This document shows positions 11,816 through 22,454 of a DNA stretch of 64,000 nt, one piece after another (position 1 is the first letter of the stretch; every line of letters starts with the position of its first letter). Source of the DNA: Aselliscus stoliczkanus (taxonomy: Eukaryota; Chordata; Mammalia; Chiroptera; Hipposideridae); assembly GCA_033961575.1 (NCBI GenBank), contig CM066734.1, positions 77,413,501 through 77,477,500 on the forward strand, given 5' to 3'. Under the pieces are notes generated by a model. The model was not told the DNA's origin and did not search any database. It was given only the letters and a program-made list of their open reading frames with translations. The translations under genes were made by a program, and so were the position numbers.

Positions 11816-14111
11816 TGTATGGATATGAGGATTTAAGTGAATTATGCGTATGGTAAGCATAAAGAGACATTTACTTATAGATTGAATAACAGTATACAGC
11901 CAGATATACACAATGAAGTTTGGCCAAATGCAGAATGAGTTTAACCTTGTGAAAGCTGTTGTCAGCTTTTACAGAAGGTTAGAGAGAAGCAGAGGCAAGG
12001 AAAATTCTATCTAGAAGTTTAGAATACAAGTTAGCTTTTTTTAGATTAAAAAAAAAAAATCAATGACTGGGATTCCAGGAACAAAAGACAAAATGCAAAG
12101 AGGACCAAAAGATTACTTTAGTATGATGAATATGTTCAGTATCTTGATTGCAGTGGTGGTTCCATGTGTATACTTTTGCAAAAATTCATAGAACTGTACA
12201 CTTATAATGGGTGATTTTTACTATTTGTAAATTATATCTCTCAGTATGCTTGATTCAAAAAATGTTCACAAGCAAATACGTACATACATACGAACATGCA
12301 TACATACATACATACATACATACTTAAAATGGTGATGTCTGATACTGTGCCTTCTAAAAACTGTAGCCAGAAAAACATGACTGAAAGACAGACCTGGAAA
12401 TAATTTGTCAACTTGGAATTTGTGGACTAGAAAATCAAAGACTCTATCATTTTATTTTATTCTTTCACCTTTTCTGATTATTAGCCACTGCAGAAGCAAC
12501 ACGTAGAAAGCATTAGAGGCTAGGAAGGACCAACAAATCTCCTTAAGCTCTTTAATTACAATTAGAGGATAGATTAGAAATTAGAGTAACTTAATATAAA
12601 TCACTGAATTACTGAGCAAACATATTTTTATAATGACATCACAAATCTATTAATGTAAATGTGGTGTTATTTTAAATCTCTAATTTTGCTGTCCTTGCTC
12701 CCTTTAATTCACTCAGCAAAAGATCTGTCTCATTCCCTGGGACTAGCTTAATGTTTGGCTATGTGTTGAAGGTCTGTGTCATAAAGACCTGTCTGACTTC
12801 AAACTATGTGATTTTTTCTTTAAGATTTCTATTGGAACACAAGCTTACTGTTCTAAGTTTATCACTCAGCAATGAAGTCATCATGTAATATGCTATAAAT
12901 AACAGGGATAAATGAGTTACTCTCTCCAGTGGATTTTCAGAACTCTTTTGAGAGAATAGTCCAGATCAAACAATTCGGGGTTTTTTGTTTGTTTCATTTT
13001 GTTTACCACTATCTTCTACAAAAAGTATGTAATATTTGATTCTTTGTTTCCAATATCTTAAATTAGAATGCATCATTTTGAACACTACTTCTCCTGTTTA
13101 GGAGAATTTTTTTATTTAAGTCCTATCTTTTTGAAAATATTTCTAGAAGTTTATTTTCCCAGCTTCCCTTGTAACTAGTTCATGGAATCAGAGGGCTCTG
13201 CCAATAGAAGCATTCATTTAAGAGTTTGATTTGAAAGAGGAGCTACCATCATTTATTGTGTGTTATCTAATGTACTAAGCCATAAATTTGGGCATGTCCA
13301 GTAAACCTCGACCATCAAGTGAGCTCATCCATCCATTAATTCATACCTGTGACCTCATGAGAAGTTTTCAATGACTAACACAGGAGAAAAACAATGAGTT
13401 TGATTTGATTTATACATCATCCTGCATAGTATATCAGAAACATGGACTCTGCAGTGATAGCATAGTACTCGGGAATGTTCGTAAAAGATAGTGGGGAAAA
13501 ATAAATATCCAATGGGAAGAATTTTGAGCAATACCTCTCATTGTCCATGAAGAATGATCTATAAACCAAATGTTCACTAATCATATAAATATATGGAGCA
13601 TGTGTATACGTTGTCTGTATGTGTACCTGTGTGTACACATATTCAGACATACAGAATACAATTTTTTTCCACATGTGTTTATTTATGTGTCATAAACATA
13701 ATGAAACTCAAAGGACAAATAATCTAGAAGAGCAATTGAAATATGTATATATATATTGAATTAATGATAATTAATAATAATAATTAATTCAAGTTAACAT
13801 GGACATAATAGATTCATTTAAATATTTTAGAATGTCTAGTATACACATTTTTATATGAATTTTTATTTTTATATTTATTTGATGAAATAAATTATTCATT
13901 TTCCAAGTATCTTTAAGGAAAAATAAGTAGATTAGGAGATGCTCAACATCACCGATTTGAACTTTTTGAAGTAGTTTCACAGATTTCTTTTTTTCTAATT
14001 TCAAGGTATTTCTACTCATTAACCCAATAGCAACAGAAAATTCTCAATTTCACTAAATAATATGAAAGAGTGAATATCACACATATGACTTAAGAACATT
14101 ATTTCTTATTT
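11816..14111. other. Unique AT-rich DNA with simple repeats
   Basis: No gene is visible. A (CATA)n run lies at about 12277-12323. An imperfect AT palindrome around 13755-13791 (gaattaat ... attaattc) can fold back on itself. Minus-strand openings at 13417-13674 and 13789-14019 show no recognisable domain. Confidence 0.5.
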
Positions 14112-14114
14112 AAA

Positions 14115-14162
<48 letters not shown>
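14112..14162. repeat. A12-(TA)12-T16 palindromic AT tract
   Basis: Twelve A, then about twelve TA units, then about sixteen T give a nearly perfect self-complementary tract. The T run doubles as the reverse-complemented A-tail of the SINE that follows. Confidence 0.85.
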
Positions 14163-14266
14163 ATTTTTTTTTGAAGGCAGTGTCACTGGCCCTCATATGT
14201 GGGATCCGAACTGGGGCCTCTGGCGTCCCAAGCCAGCTCTTAACCACCGCGCCACTCAGCCGGCCC
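14150..14266 (-). mobile_element. Short tRNA-derived SINE (family A)
   Basis: Read in reverse: head at 'gccactcagccggccct', B box seen as 'gggatccgaactggg', end at 'gaaggcagtgtcactggccc', then the T-rich complement of the A-tail. I could not identify a clean target-site duplication because both flanks are simple AT sequence. Confidence 0.88.
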
Positions 14267-14383
14267 TAAAATAATTTTTAATAATTTAAGTCTACTGCTT
14301 TTATTCTTTGCTCAGTGATCTGGAAAACCTCAGTGATTATTGCTTTTTTGTATACCAGTCATGCCTATATGTTTTATGAAAGT

Positions 14384-14397
14384 GTATATATATATAT

Positions 14398-14435
<38 letters not shown>
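14384..14435. repeat. (TA)n microsatellite
   Basis: About 25 TA units with a single AA interruption near 14411. It translates as a meaningless Ile-Tyr run. Confidence 0.95.
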
Positions 14436-15599
14436 TTGTTTTTAAACACACTTGTAAATATTTCTTCTCATTACCAATCAAGCCCAAGTTTTTCAGTAAC
14501 TGAATTGAACACATTTTGAGTGAATTTGGGAACACTTAAAATAATTAGTTTTTAACTATTTAAGCAACTATATCGTGTCAAAGACAATTTTTTCATTTGT
14601 TCAGATGCCCAAAGCTAATGGGGCATTTTCCAGTCTGGTGCTAGTCTCTGAGTGGCCAGGTTCTCATCAGGAGGTTATTCTTTTGCCTTTATTAGGCTCT
14701 TACACTGAAGTTAGGATACCTGAGAGGTATAAAATTTGTGCAGGTTTATAAGCTTAAGTTACTATTGTACTTCTCTTGCACTTTAGGGTAGGATCTATTC
14801 ACAGTTAAAGAGGCAAAAAAAAAAGCGAACCCCGAACTATAGACAGGACTTCCAAAATGTCTACCCTTCATGTCTCTTGCCATTCAAATATTTCTTCTGG
14901 GCTTTCTGCCTTTATTTCCTCTGGTTTCTAGTGCTTTCTTTCACACAAATATTTGAGAAGGGAATATTTAAAATAAATAGATCAAAGGCATCGTATCCTA
15001 GGTGTATAAATCCCAGAGCTCAGTTCTGATGTTTTCAGAGCACACAGACAGCAACTGAGTCTTGGAGGGTTTGGGGGAGGGACAAGGACACTGGAAATGA
15101 TCCAATTATTCCCACCAGTGTGTGTGCACACTCATGTCATCAGCAGGGATTGTATATGAAAGAAAAGAAATTCTCTACTCTGCTCAGTAACTGCTCAACA
15201 GGTAAAAGCACTAAATCTCCTGTCCCCTCTTACTTGTGGACTTCAATTGATGGTGCTGGCACAAACCACAAGGCCATTTGGCACCAATGACATGTGTTGG
15301 CATTTAAATAAAAAGGGCAGTTTTAGTTTTATCTTCATTCAAATTAGAAAGGCAAAACCAACCAAACAAACAAACCCTGTTGGTTTGTCAAACAAGAAGT
15401 TTTTGTTTTTGTTTTTTTATTTAATTTGGTCTCCAGGAATAAAGAAAAAAAATAATAATTAAAACAAAACTTGCCTATACCCTTTTAAAGCGGTTGGTTA
15501 ATAAGCTTTGGCTTACAATTTCTATCTGGAATTTCCCTAGACTGCCCTATTTATGGTAGAGGCTGGATTTTACTGTGGCATTTTATGTGCCTGGTCTAC
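14436..15599. other. Unique DNA
   Basis: No gene or classified repeat is visible. The block at 14990-15300 is less AT-rich than its surroundings and lacks repeats. A (CAAA)-like patch lies near 15362-15376. Confidence 0.5.
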
Positions 15600-15900
15600 A
15601 TTTTAAAGCTCAGTCCTGTTGTTTAGGACCAGAAATGGATGCAATTTAATTCTGTTTATTATAGAAATCAAGTGCTTTTGGAGAGGGACTGATGAGCAGC
15701 TGTTTAATATTGTCTTTCTGCAAATATAGAGGTTCATTTCTCCTGCCCACTGAGGAAAAAGCAATTCATGAGATTTCTAGGGGCTCTTTTCTACAGAAAT
15801 ACAGGTCTGCTGCCAGGATTTAGCATCAATAAAGCTTTGCTGCTAATTGGTGGGGCTGGCTGTCTCTGACAGGTGTCAGTTTAAGACCTGTACTCCAGTA
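15600..15900. promoter_or_regulatory. Candidate conserved non-coding element
   Basis: This stretch has no repeat, simple tract or ORF. It has a balanced composition and dense homeodomain- and E-box-like words (taattgg at about 15845, caggtg at about 15871, tttaat, gcaaat), a texture I associate with developmental enhancers in gene deserts. This is an impression from composition and motifs only; no alignment was possible. Confidence 0.2.
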
Positions 15901-16018
15901 GGATTTCTATGGATTCTTTACTGAAGACATCAATAACCAAAATAGAAAAAGAGACATTATTTTTTGTTATACAATTTCCCAGTGTTTTTTTGTTTTTTGT
16001 TTTTTTCATCTTGTGTAG

Positions 16019-16182
16019 CTAAATTCAATATAAAGGAAATTTGGGGAATGGGAATGGGCAACAATTATCCTCCTTCAGAGATTGTGTTCAATAATGAAGG
16101 AAATACAACATTTTCTTTTGAAAATGATACAGCTAAAATAATTGAGCAAGTTTTAAGGTTAGATGATGGTTTTAATAGTTGA
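16019..16182 (+). other. Weak candidate terminal exon of unknown product
   Basis: A long pyrimidine tract (about 15984-16012) leads into an AG at 16017-16018, which would be a consensus 3' splice site. From there one frame stays open to TGA at 16180-16182. The peptide has a protein-like, mixed composition, ending in 'KIIEQVLRLDDGFNS'. Overlapping ATTAAA and AATAAA lie at 16192-16201, ten bases after the stop. I do not recognise the peptide and see no domain. An opening of this length is not rare by chance in AT-rich DNA. It could be a real last exon, a retrocopy fragment or coincidence. Confidence 0.18.
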
Positions 16183-16665
16183 ACATACAACATTAAATAA
16201 ATGAATCTCATAGTCTCTTGAAGCAGGGACTTGAATATAGTTTGTCACATGTCCTACAGTGATGTAAAAGAGACTGTTGGACTTGCTGGAAAATCAAAAC
16301 GGCATTTAGCCTTTAGGGCATTTCATTATTTGTGATATTCATATGAGTAAATCCAGGGTTAGACATTCTCATATTCCCTTAAGGACCAGTTCTGGCTCTG
16401 TATTCACGATCTCAAATCTTAGGGTCTTTTTCGCTCGTGCTAAGAGATTGACAGCCAACTGTATTTAAGAATTGCAATGATGCTATGAGTCAAGGAATAA
16501 CAACATCCAGATAATTTCCTTATTTTTAAATGAAGCTTATTAATAGAAACTATATGTGAACAAGTTTGACAGTTGGAATAACATTGAGGAGTTATCAAAT
16601 GGAGTAATATTTGTACTACAGACAAATTTCAGGCCAAAGACCCATTTAAAATATTCATATCCTGG

Positions 16666-16748
16666 GCCTGCCGAGTGGCGCGGTGGTTAAGCGCTGGCTT
16701 CGGGTCCCACATATGAGGGCCATTGATACTGCTCTCAAAAAAAAAAAA
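16666..16748 (+). mobile_element. Short SINE with internal deletion (family A)
   Basis: The head 'gcctgccgagtggcgcggtg' joins almost directly to 'cttcgggtcccacatatgag', so about 20-25 bases between the A and B boxes are missing compared with sister copies. A perfect 13-bp duplication, attcatatcctgg, lies at 16653-16665 and 16749-16761. Confidence 0.88.
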
Positions 16749-16761
16749 ATTCATATCCTGG

Positions 16762-17525
16762 TGGATTTATAAAGGCATGCTGGTGGTCTTATAGTTAGAG
16801 TGTGCTTTTGCATTAAGACTACATGGAGTAAGGTTATTTCTTTGTGTTCCATGATTATTTTTATTTTTTTTTTACATGATTTTGGAAAAACTAGTTTGGA
16901 TTTCTTTATTCATTGGTTTTCTTTTATTAAAAAAGGTGTGATTTTTTTTTAATTTATTACAAAAATACCACATTTTGACTGAGTTGTGTAAAGTGATTCA
17001 GAAGTAAATTATTTGAGCCAAATAATGTTTGCCACCTGCCTGCCTCAATAGCTGAAGTATAGAGATTTTCCTTCTTTCTGTTGATAGCACCTTGTGGATC
17101 TGCACTTCAATATAACATGTTTTTAGTTTCCAACTTAAAGAGTATTATTGAATTAGGTGGTAATCAAATTATACAGGATGGCACCTTGAAAAATTGACTT
17201 GCGAAGAAAGCTCTTTGAAATAAAAGATAATAGTTAGATATGTTCTTATATTATTTTATGTAAACAAAAAAAAATAATAAGAAATTTTAGTCCCTGAAAT
17301 TTTTGGATCCCAAGGAAGCATACTACCCCAAGATCTCAGAAGAAAGGATGTTAAAGCAAAGGGAGAAGAAACTTGGGGGTCTGATGACTTTAGTGCTACT
17401 ATCTCCACCCTGGATTATCTATTACAAAAAATTACTTGTTTTTGATTAACTCTGCAAGCCCTATTTGTATGTTTATACTAAATGATGCATTTATCCAAGC
17501 AAGTTGGAGTGGACAAACAGCATGA

Positions 17526-17530
<5 letters not shown>
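16762..17530. other. Unique AT-rich DNA
   Basis: No gene or classified repeat is visible. Confidence 0.5.
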
Positions 17531-17572
<42 letters not shown>

Positions 17573-17592
17573 GTCTCTGTCTCTGTCTCTCT
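17531..17592. repeat. (CT)n / (CTCTGT)n microsatellite
   Basis: About 18 CT units followed by four CTCTGT-type units, then a C-rich tail to about 17640. ORFs on both strands across it (Leu-Ser or Arg-Glu runs) are artefacts. Confidence 0.95.
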
Positions 17593-18220
17593 CCCTCCTG
17601 CCCCACCCACCCCATGCCCCTTCCTTCCCTCCCCTTTTCTTTTTGGGTTTGGAAGGTACATATGCATATATCTACATGGCATAGGTATACATGTGCCAAA
17701 ATACACTTCAAATAAAAGGAAATAAAACTTCACCTCAAGTTGTCGTTCTGTACTCATACTTGTTTTCTCTACTGCTCTGACATTTTATCAGTATTTATCA
17801 TTTGTATGCATGATCCTAAAGTTCTTTTTATCAAAGATAGACCGATGATGAATTAAATAATATGAAGAGAAAAAAAAAACCTTACACAGACTGGCAGTCA
17901 CAAAATGTTATTTCCTCTTGGAAATGAAGCAATGCTAGTGTTCACATACAGTTTGGGTCCCTTTTTAGGCTTTGTGTTACTCTTGTGTGTGATTTAAAAT
18001 GAAATCATTGATAGTTTTTATATTTATGCTCTAGAATACTATTTGACATGAGGGGGAAATTAAATTTATATCCTACATTTGCAAGCATGTAGTCCTCCGT
18101 TCAATGGAGATAAGAATCAAACCTGTTGATGTCTTTTTAAAACACAGTTCAATTTCTGTTTTCAAAGTTTTATATCCTCTGACCAAGAAGATTTTTTTCA
18201 GCCTGTAAGATTGGTAGTCC

Positions 18221-18224
<4 letters not shown>
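17593..18224. other. Unique DNA
   Basis: A pyrimidine-rich stretch to about 17640, then unique sequence with no gene or classified repeat visible. Confidence 0.5.

Positions 18225-18274
<50 letters not shown>
18225..18274. repeat. (TA)n microsatellite
   Basis: About 25 uninterrupted TA units. Confidence 0.97.
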
Positions 18275-18277
<3 letters not shown>

Positions 18278-19217
18278 TTCTTCAGTATTTTACATGCAAA
18301 ATGATGATTCTTATTTTATTGTATGTGGAGAAATTGGTGGCTTTCTTTACTTGGCTGTTTTAATCCGTTTCCACAATTTAGTTTAAGAGAAAGCCATTAC
18401 CTGAACCATTCACATTTCACTCATTTGAACTGCCATGTGGGAATGCATTTAAAACAACTTGAACTTGATACATGAGCATGATTGAACTTTAGTCTTGTCC
18501 TATATTTAAAAAAAAAAGGTGGGTAATTTTCATCAATTTCTTTCACATATGTTTTTAGTCCTCTATTATGTCTATATCAAGAGGCAAAATTTGTGGGAAT
18601 AGTACCAGACAGTGATCCTATTTTAATGAGATTTTCAGTCTAATTATATGTGTTCTAAAGGTTCAAATAACATGCGGATCAACTGCCAAATTTGTGGGGT
18701 GCTTAGCTAAACTGAACTTCTGAACTTCTGAATAAGTACACTTTTCAGTGGGTGAAAGACTGTTCCAGAGAAAGGAAATCCCTTGGTCTGGTAAGGAAAT
18801 ATATATACATATGTATATTACAGTCTAGCCTGTTACATCTGACCTGCGTATACTTTTTTGCTTATCTTACTAGTAAGGAAGTATAACCATCAATTTCAAA
18901 GAATGGCAGGTATTTTTTTCTAAGGTGGTGAATGTGTATTTTGAATTGTGACCTGTTATATTCAAATTGGTAAACAAAAAATGTCTTTTTTATGTTTATA
19001 ATTTATATTAAAATAAGTTTATGGTCAGATGATGTCATCTATAACTATAAAAGATAATCTTTTCCAATTAATAATAAGAACCAAGATTTATAGAGATTTT
19101 ACAATTCCCTTCCCATTTGTTTTAATACACATGTGATCCTAACTACTCCCTGTAAAATTTCTTATTAATCTCATTTTGCAGGAAAAAAAAGAGTCTTGGA
19201 AGTTTAATAGCTGAGCA
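18275..19217. other. Unique AT-rich DNA
   Basis: No gene or classified repeat is visible. A tandem 'gaacttctgaacttctgaa' lies near 18715. Confidence 0.5.
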
Positions 19218-19427
19218 TTTGAGTTAGTTCTTTTTTTCAACAATTTTTTTTCAACTACAGTTGACATACAATGTTATATTAGTTTCAGGTATACAACATA
19301 GTTATAAGATATTTACATAACTTATGAGGTGATCATTCGATAAATCTAGTTTCCATCTGATACCATACATAGTTATTATAATATTATTGACTACATTCCT
19401 TATGATATACTGTACATCTCCATGAAT

Positions 19428-19429
<2 letters not shown>

Positions 19430-19519
<90 letters not shown>

Positions 19520-19613
19520 TGAGGGCAGTGTCACTGGCCCTCATATGTGGGATCCGAACTGGGGCCACCGGCGTCCCAAGCCAGCTCTTAACCACCACGC
19601 CACTCAGCCGGCC
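19430..19613 (-). mobile_element. Short SINE (family A) with (CTTT)n-expanded tail
   Basis: The body at about 19521-19613 is a typical reverse-oriented short copy ('gagggcagtgtcactggccc' ... 'actcagccggccct'). Its tail is not poly(T) but about 22 CTTT units at 19430-19520. Flanks 'catgaattcttt' and 'tatgaatacttt' are consistent with a diverged target-site duplication. Confidence 0.88.
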
Positions 19614-19925
19614 CTCTATGAATACTTTATAACAACCAATTTGTACTTTTTAATTCCTTCCCCTTTTTACCCTCCCCCAAATCCCCCACACGTCTTGGAA
19701 CCCTCAAAATGTTCACTGTATCTATGAGTTTCTTTCTATTATTTTTATAATTTTGTTGTTTAGACTCTACCTATAAGAAAATCATATTGCATTTGTCTTC
19801 CTGTCTGACTTACTCCATTCAGTACAATACCCTGTAGGTTCATCCATTTTGTTGCAGATGGCAAGATTTCATTCTTTTAATGGCTGTGCAATATTCCATT
19901 TTATATATATATATATATATATATA

Positions 19926-20545
19926 CACTAAGTCCCCAACTTACCAATGAGTTCTGTTCTGGGAGAATGTTCATAAGTCGGATTCATTCATAAGTATGAC
20001 AAACTGAGTCTTAAACACTTTTGACACAAATATACAATGTAAAGCCAACGGTTGAACGATTCATGTTATGAGAATGAGCAATGTCTATCATCTTTTCGCC
20101 TCGATCCAATCTCTCAATTATTTCTACTTTTTTTTTTTTTTTGATGGTAGTATCACATGTGGGACCTGAACCGGGGCCATCGGCATCCCAAGCCAGCTCC
20201 TAACCAGCTCAATAACCACTTGGCAGGTCCAAAAGTGCTTGTTTCTGTTTTGTTTTTTTTGTTTTTTGTTTTTGTTTTGTTTTCCAATTATTTCTACTTT
20301 TGTGTCCATGGTTATTGCTTTACGCTTCCTAGCAGTCCCCTCCATATCACCTCTGCTTTTCCTCTTGCCTCCGGACATCCGAGCTCTGACTGAGCACTGT
20401 ACTACTGTACACTATCACACTGTACAGTACAGAGCAGCACAACTGTCACAATGTCAGGTAGACACGTGAGATGCTTCCGTGATTTGTTCACATTTACGAA
20501 CATTCATAATTTGAGGTCCATTCATATATGTGAAAGTTTTGAAAG
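19926..20545 (-). mobile_element. Tigger/pogo-type MITE, copy 1
   Basis: The left terminal inverted repeat cactaagtccccaacttacc follows a TA. On the minus strand the element carries the N-terminal part of a Tigger transposase ('ARKRKAITMDTKVEII...'), then jumps directly to the opposite end. It matches copy 2 at 62576-63057 over its length. The high-coordinate inverted repeat is lost, together with a few bases of the L1 host, so the end coordinate is approximate. A SINE interrupts it at 20132-20284. Confidence 0.8.
20132..20284 (-). mobile_element. Short SINE (family A) nested in the MITE
   Basis: A reverse-oriented copy: 'ggtagtatcacatgtgggac' ... 'ccacttggcaggtcc', with a poly(T) complement of the A-tail. 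It is bounded by a perfect 17-bp duplication, caattatttctactttt, at 20115-20131 and 20285-20301. Unusually, T/G-rich sequence (about 20230-20283) also follows the head end inside the duplication, suggesting 5' extension or a second insertion at the same site. Confidence 0.8.
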
Positions 20546-20691
20546 CCATTCATCCATTGTAGGACACCAAGGTTGCCTCCATAGCTTAGCTATTGTAAAT
20601 AATGCTGAAATGAACATAAGGATTCACATGTTTCTTGGAAGTAGTATTTTGAGTTTCTTTGGATAAATATCCAGAAATTGAATCACTGGTG
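20546..20691 (-). pseudogene. ORF2 C-terminal remnant of the L1-derived element
   Basis: The minus strand here matches the L1 ORF2 3' coding region ('gcattatttacaatagctaa' is the diagnostic phrase). It abuts, at about 20690, sequence belonging to the first tenth of ORF2. Upstream RT coding is missing. Confidence 0.7.
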
Positions 20692-21030
20692 TCTTCTTTA
20701 TCTCTTGTTATAGCCTTTGTTTTAAAGTTGATTTTGTCAGGTATAAATGCTGCTACCACAGTTGTTTATTTATTGCTTTTTTTTTTTTTTAGTTTGTTTC
20801 CATTTTCATGAAATATCTTTTCCATCACTGTTTTTTTTCTTCATAATATGTATCTTGCAATCTGAAGTGAGTCTCTTGTAGGGAGCATATGTAAGGGTCT
20901 TGTTTTTTTATCCATTAGCCACCTTATGTCTTTTGATTTAACTTAATCCATTTAATCCATTAATCCATTCACTTTTAAAGTAACTGTTGATAGATATGTT
21001 GTTATTGCCATTTTATTATTCATATTTTTG
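20692..21030 (-). pseudogene. ORF2 N-terminal remnant (start of the endonuclease)
   Basis: Minus-strand reading gives 'TVTLKVNGL', then a stretch equivalent to 'RWLMDKK' and the 'LPTRDSLQ' region, which corresponds to the beginning of the L1 AP-endonuclease domain. There are several stops and an expanded A-run. Only about 80-100 codons of ORF2 are represented before the deletion junction. Confidence 0.6.
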
Positions 21031-21039
21031 ACTTTTTTT

Positions 21040-22454
21040 TAACATGTTCTGTAACATTTCTTTAAGAATACTGGTTTGGCAGAAATAGTCTTAGAGACAC
21101 AAAGAAAAAACTGATGAGGGCTAGATGGGATGGGGATGGGAGAAGGGAAAGGGACAAGGCAACATAGACTGATAACTACAATACTACTGGAGATACAGAA
21201 GAGACAGTTTAGGGAATATAAGCAATAAGGTTGCAATTTTTTTTTTTTTTTTTTTAGGGGAACAGACAGATGCATGTCCTTTTAGGGAGACCACTTCATG
21301 GATGGTGTAGTGGCCTTACCACTGCACTATATATCTGAAGCTGCCTCTGAACACTATTATATGTCAACTATAATTTAACACATATAATGTCATGGGATGT
21401 GGAATATGGAGTAGGGATGGAGTCAATGGAATTGTAATAGATATGTATGATATCGGGTGTGGGGGCAGGGGAGGGGGGAGTCACTTTGTAAGCAGTGAAA
21501 AAAATAACTATTGCATTGTTTTGTACATCTGTAACTAATAGTAATAATAATAATAATAAAATTAAATTAAATTTTAAAAAAAAGAATACTGGTTTGGTGG
21601 CAATGAACTCCTTTAGCTCTTTCTTATCAGTGAAGTCCTTTATCTGTCCTTTGATTCTAAATGATAGCTTTGCTTGGTATAGTAATCATGGTTGTAGGTC
21701 CTTGCTTCTCATCACCTTGAATATTTCCTGCCAATCCGTTCTGACATGCAAAGTTTCTGTTGAGAAATCAGGTAACAATCTTGACAATCAGGGGAGTTTC
21801 CTTATAGGTAACTGCTTCTCTCTTGCAGCTTTTAAGATTCTCTCTTTGTCTTTAAACTTTGGCATTTTAATTATGGTGTGTCCTGGTGTAGGCTTCTTTG
21901 GGTTAATTTTGTTTGGGATGCTGTGTGCTCCCTGGACTTGTATATCTACTTCTTTCACCAGGTTAGGGAAGTTTTCAGTTGTTATTTCTTCAAATAGTCT
22001 TTCAATTCCTTGTTCTCTCTTTGCTCCTTCTGGTAGCCTTATGATATGAATGTTAGTACACTTGATGTTGTCCCAGAAGCCCGTGAAACTACTCACTTAT
22101 TTTGAATTCTTTTTACTGTCCTGACTGAGTGTTATCTGACACCTTATCTTCCAAATTGCTGATTCGAACATCTGCTACATTTAATCTACTGTTGTTTACC
22201 TTTAATGTATTCTTTATTATATTCTTCATTTCTGACTGGTTCTTTTTTATGTGTTCTATCTCCATTTTTATCTTTCCTATCTCTTTGTTGAAGTTCTCCT
22301 TGAGATCATTAAGCATCCTTATAACCAGTGTTTTGAACTCTGCATCTGGCTGATTGACTGTCTCTATTTTGTTTGTTAGTTTTTCTGGATTTTTGTTCCG
22401 TTCTTTCATTTGGAACAAGTTTCTTTGTTTCCCCCATTTAGACTGCTTCCACAT
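21040..22454 (-). pseudogene. L1 ORF1 (RNA-binding protein) pseudogene, interrupted
   Basis: ORF1 encodes the L1 nucleic-acid chaperone that coats L1 RNA. The N-terminal half (22454-22113) is a lysine/glutamate-rich heptad region typical of the ORF1 coiled coil ('KENFNKEIGKIKMEIEHIKK'). The RRM and C-terminal part (22096-21788) contains 'EQGIERLFEEITTENFPNL', 'PTPGHTIIKM' and 'KERILKAAREKQL', which are ORF1 signatures. A frame change separates the halves near 22100, and another lies just before 21788. The C-terminal tail ('AKLSFRIKGQIKDFTDKKEL' in another frame) runs to about 21598 and is then split by an L1 fragment at 21080-21581. Confidence 0.88.
21080..21581 (+). mobile_element. L1 3' UTR fragment inserted in ORF1
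   Basis: Flanked by a perfect 16-bp duplication, aagaatactggtttgg, at 21064-21079 and 21582-21597. The insert ends with 'ttgtacatctgtaactaata', (TAA)n and an A-rich tail, the usual shape of an L1 3' end. It is severely 5'-truncated and carries no coding sequence. A pure T run lies near 21237-21256. Confidence 0.85.

Noticed and set aside
12277..12323. Regular repeats considered as a CRISPR-like array
   Set aside because: Simple tetranucleotide (CATA)n without spacers, in a mammalian genome.
17478..17757. Arg-Glu and Leu-Ser repeat ORFs on both strands
   Set aside because: They are translations of the (CT)n microsatellite.
21495..22049. 184-codon plus-strand ORF
   Set aside because: It is the antisense shadow of the L1 ORF1 pseudogene and the L1 3' tail.
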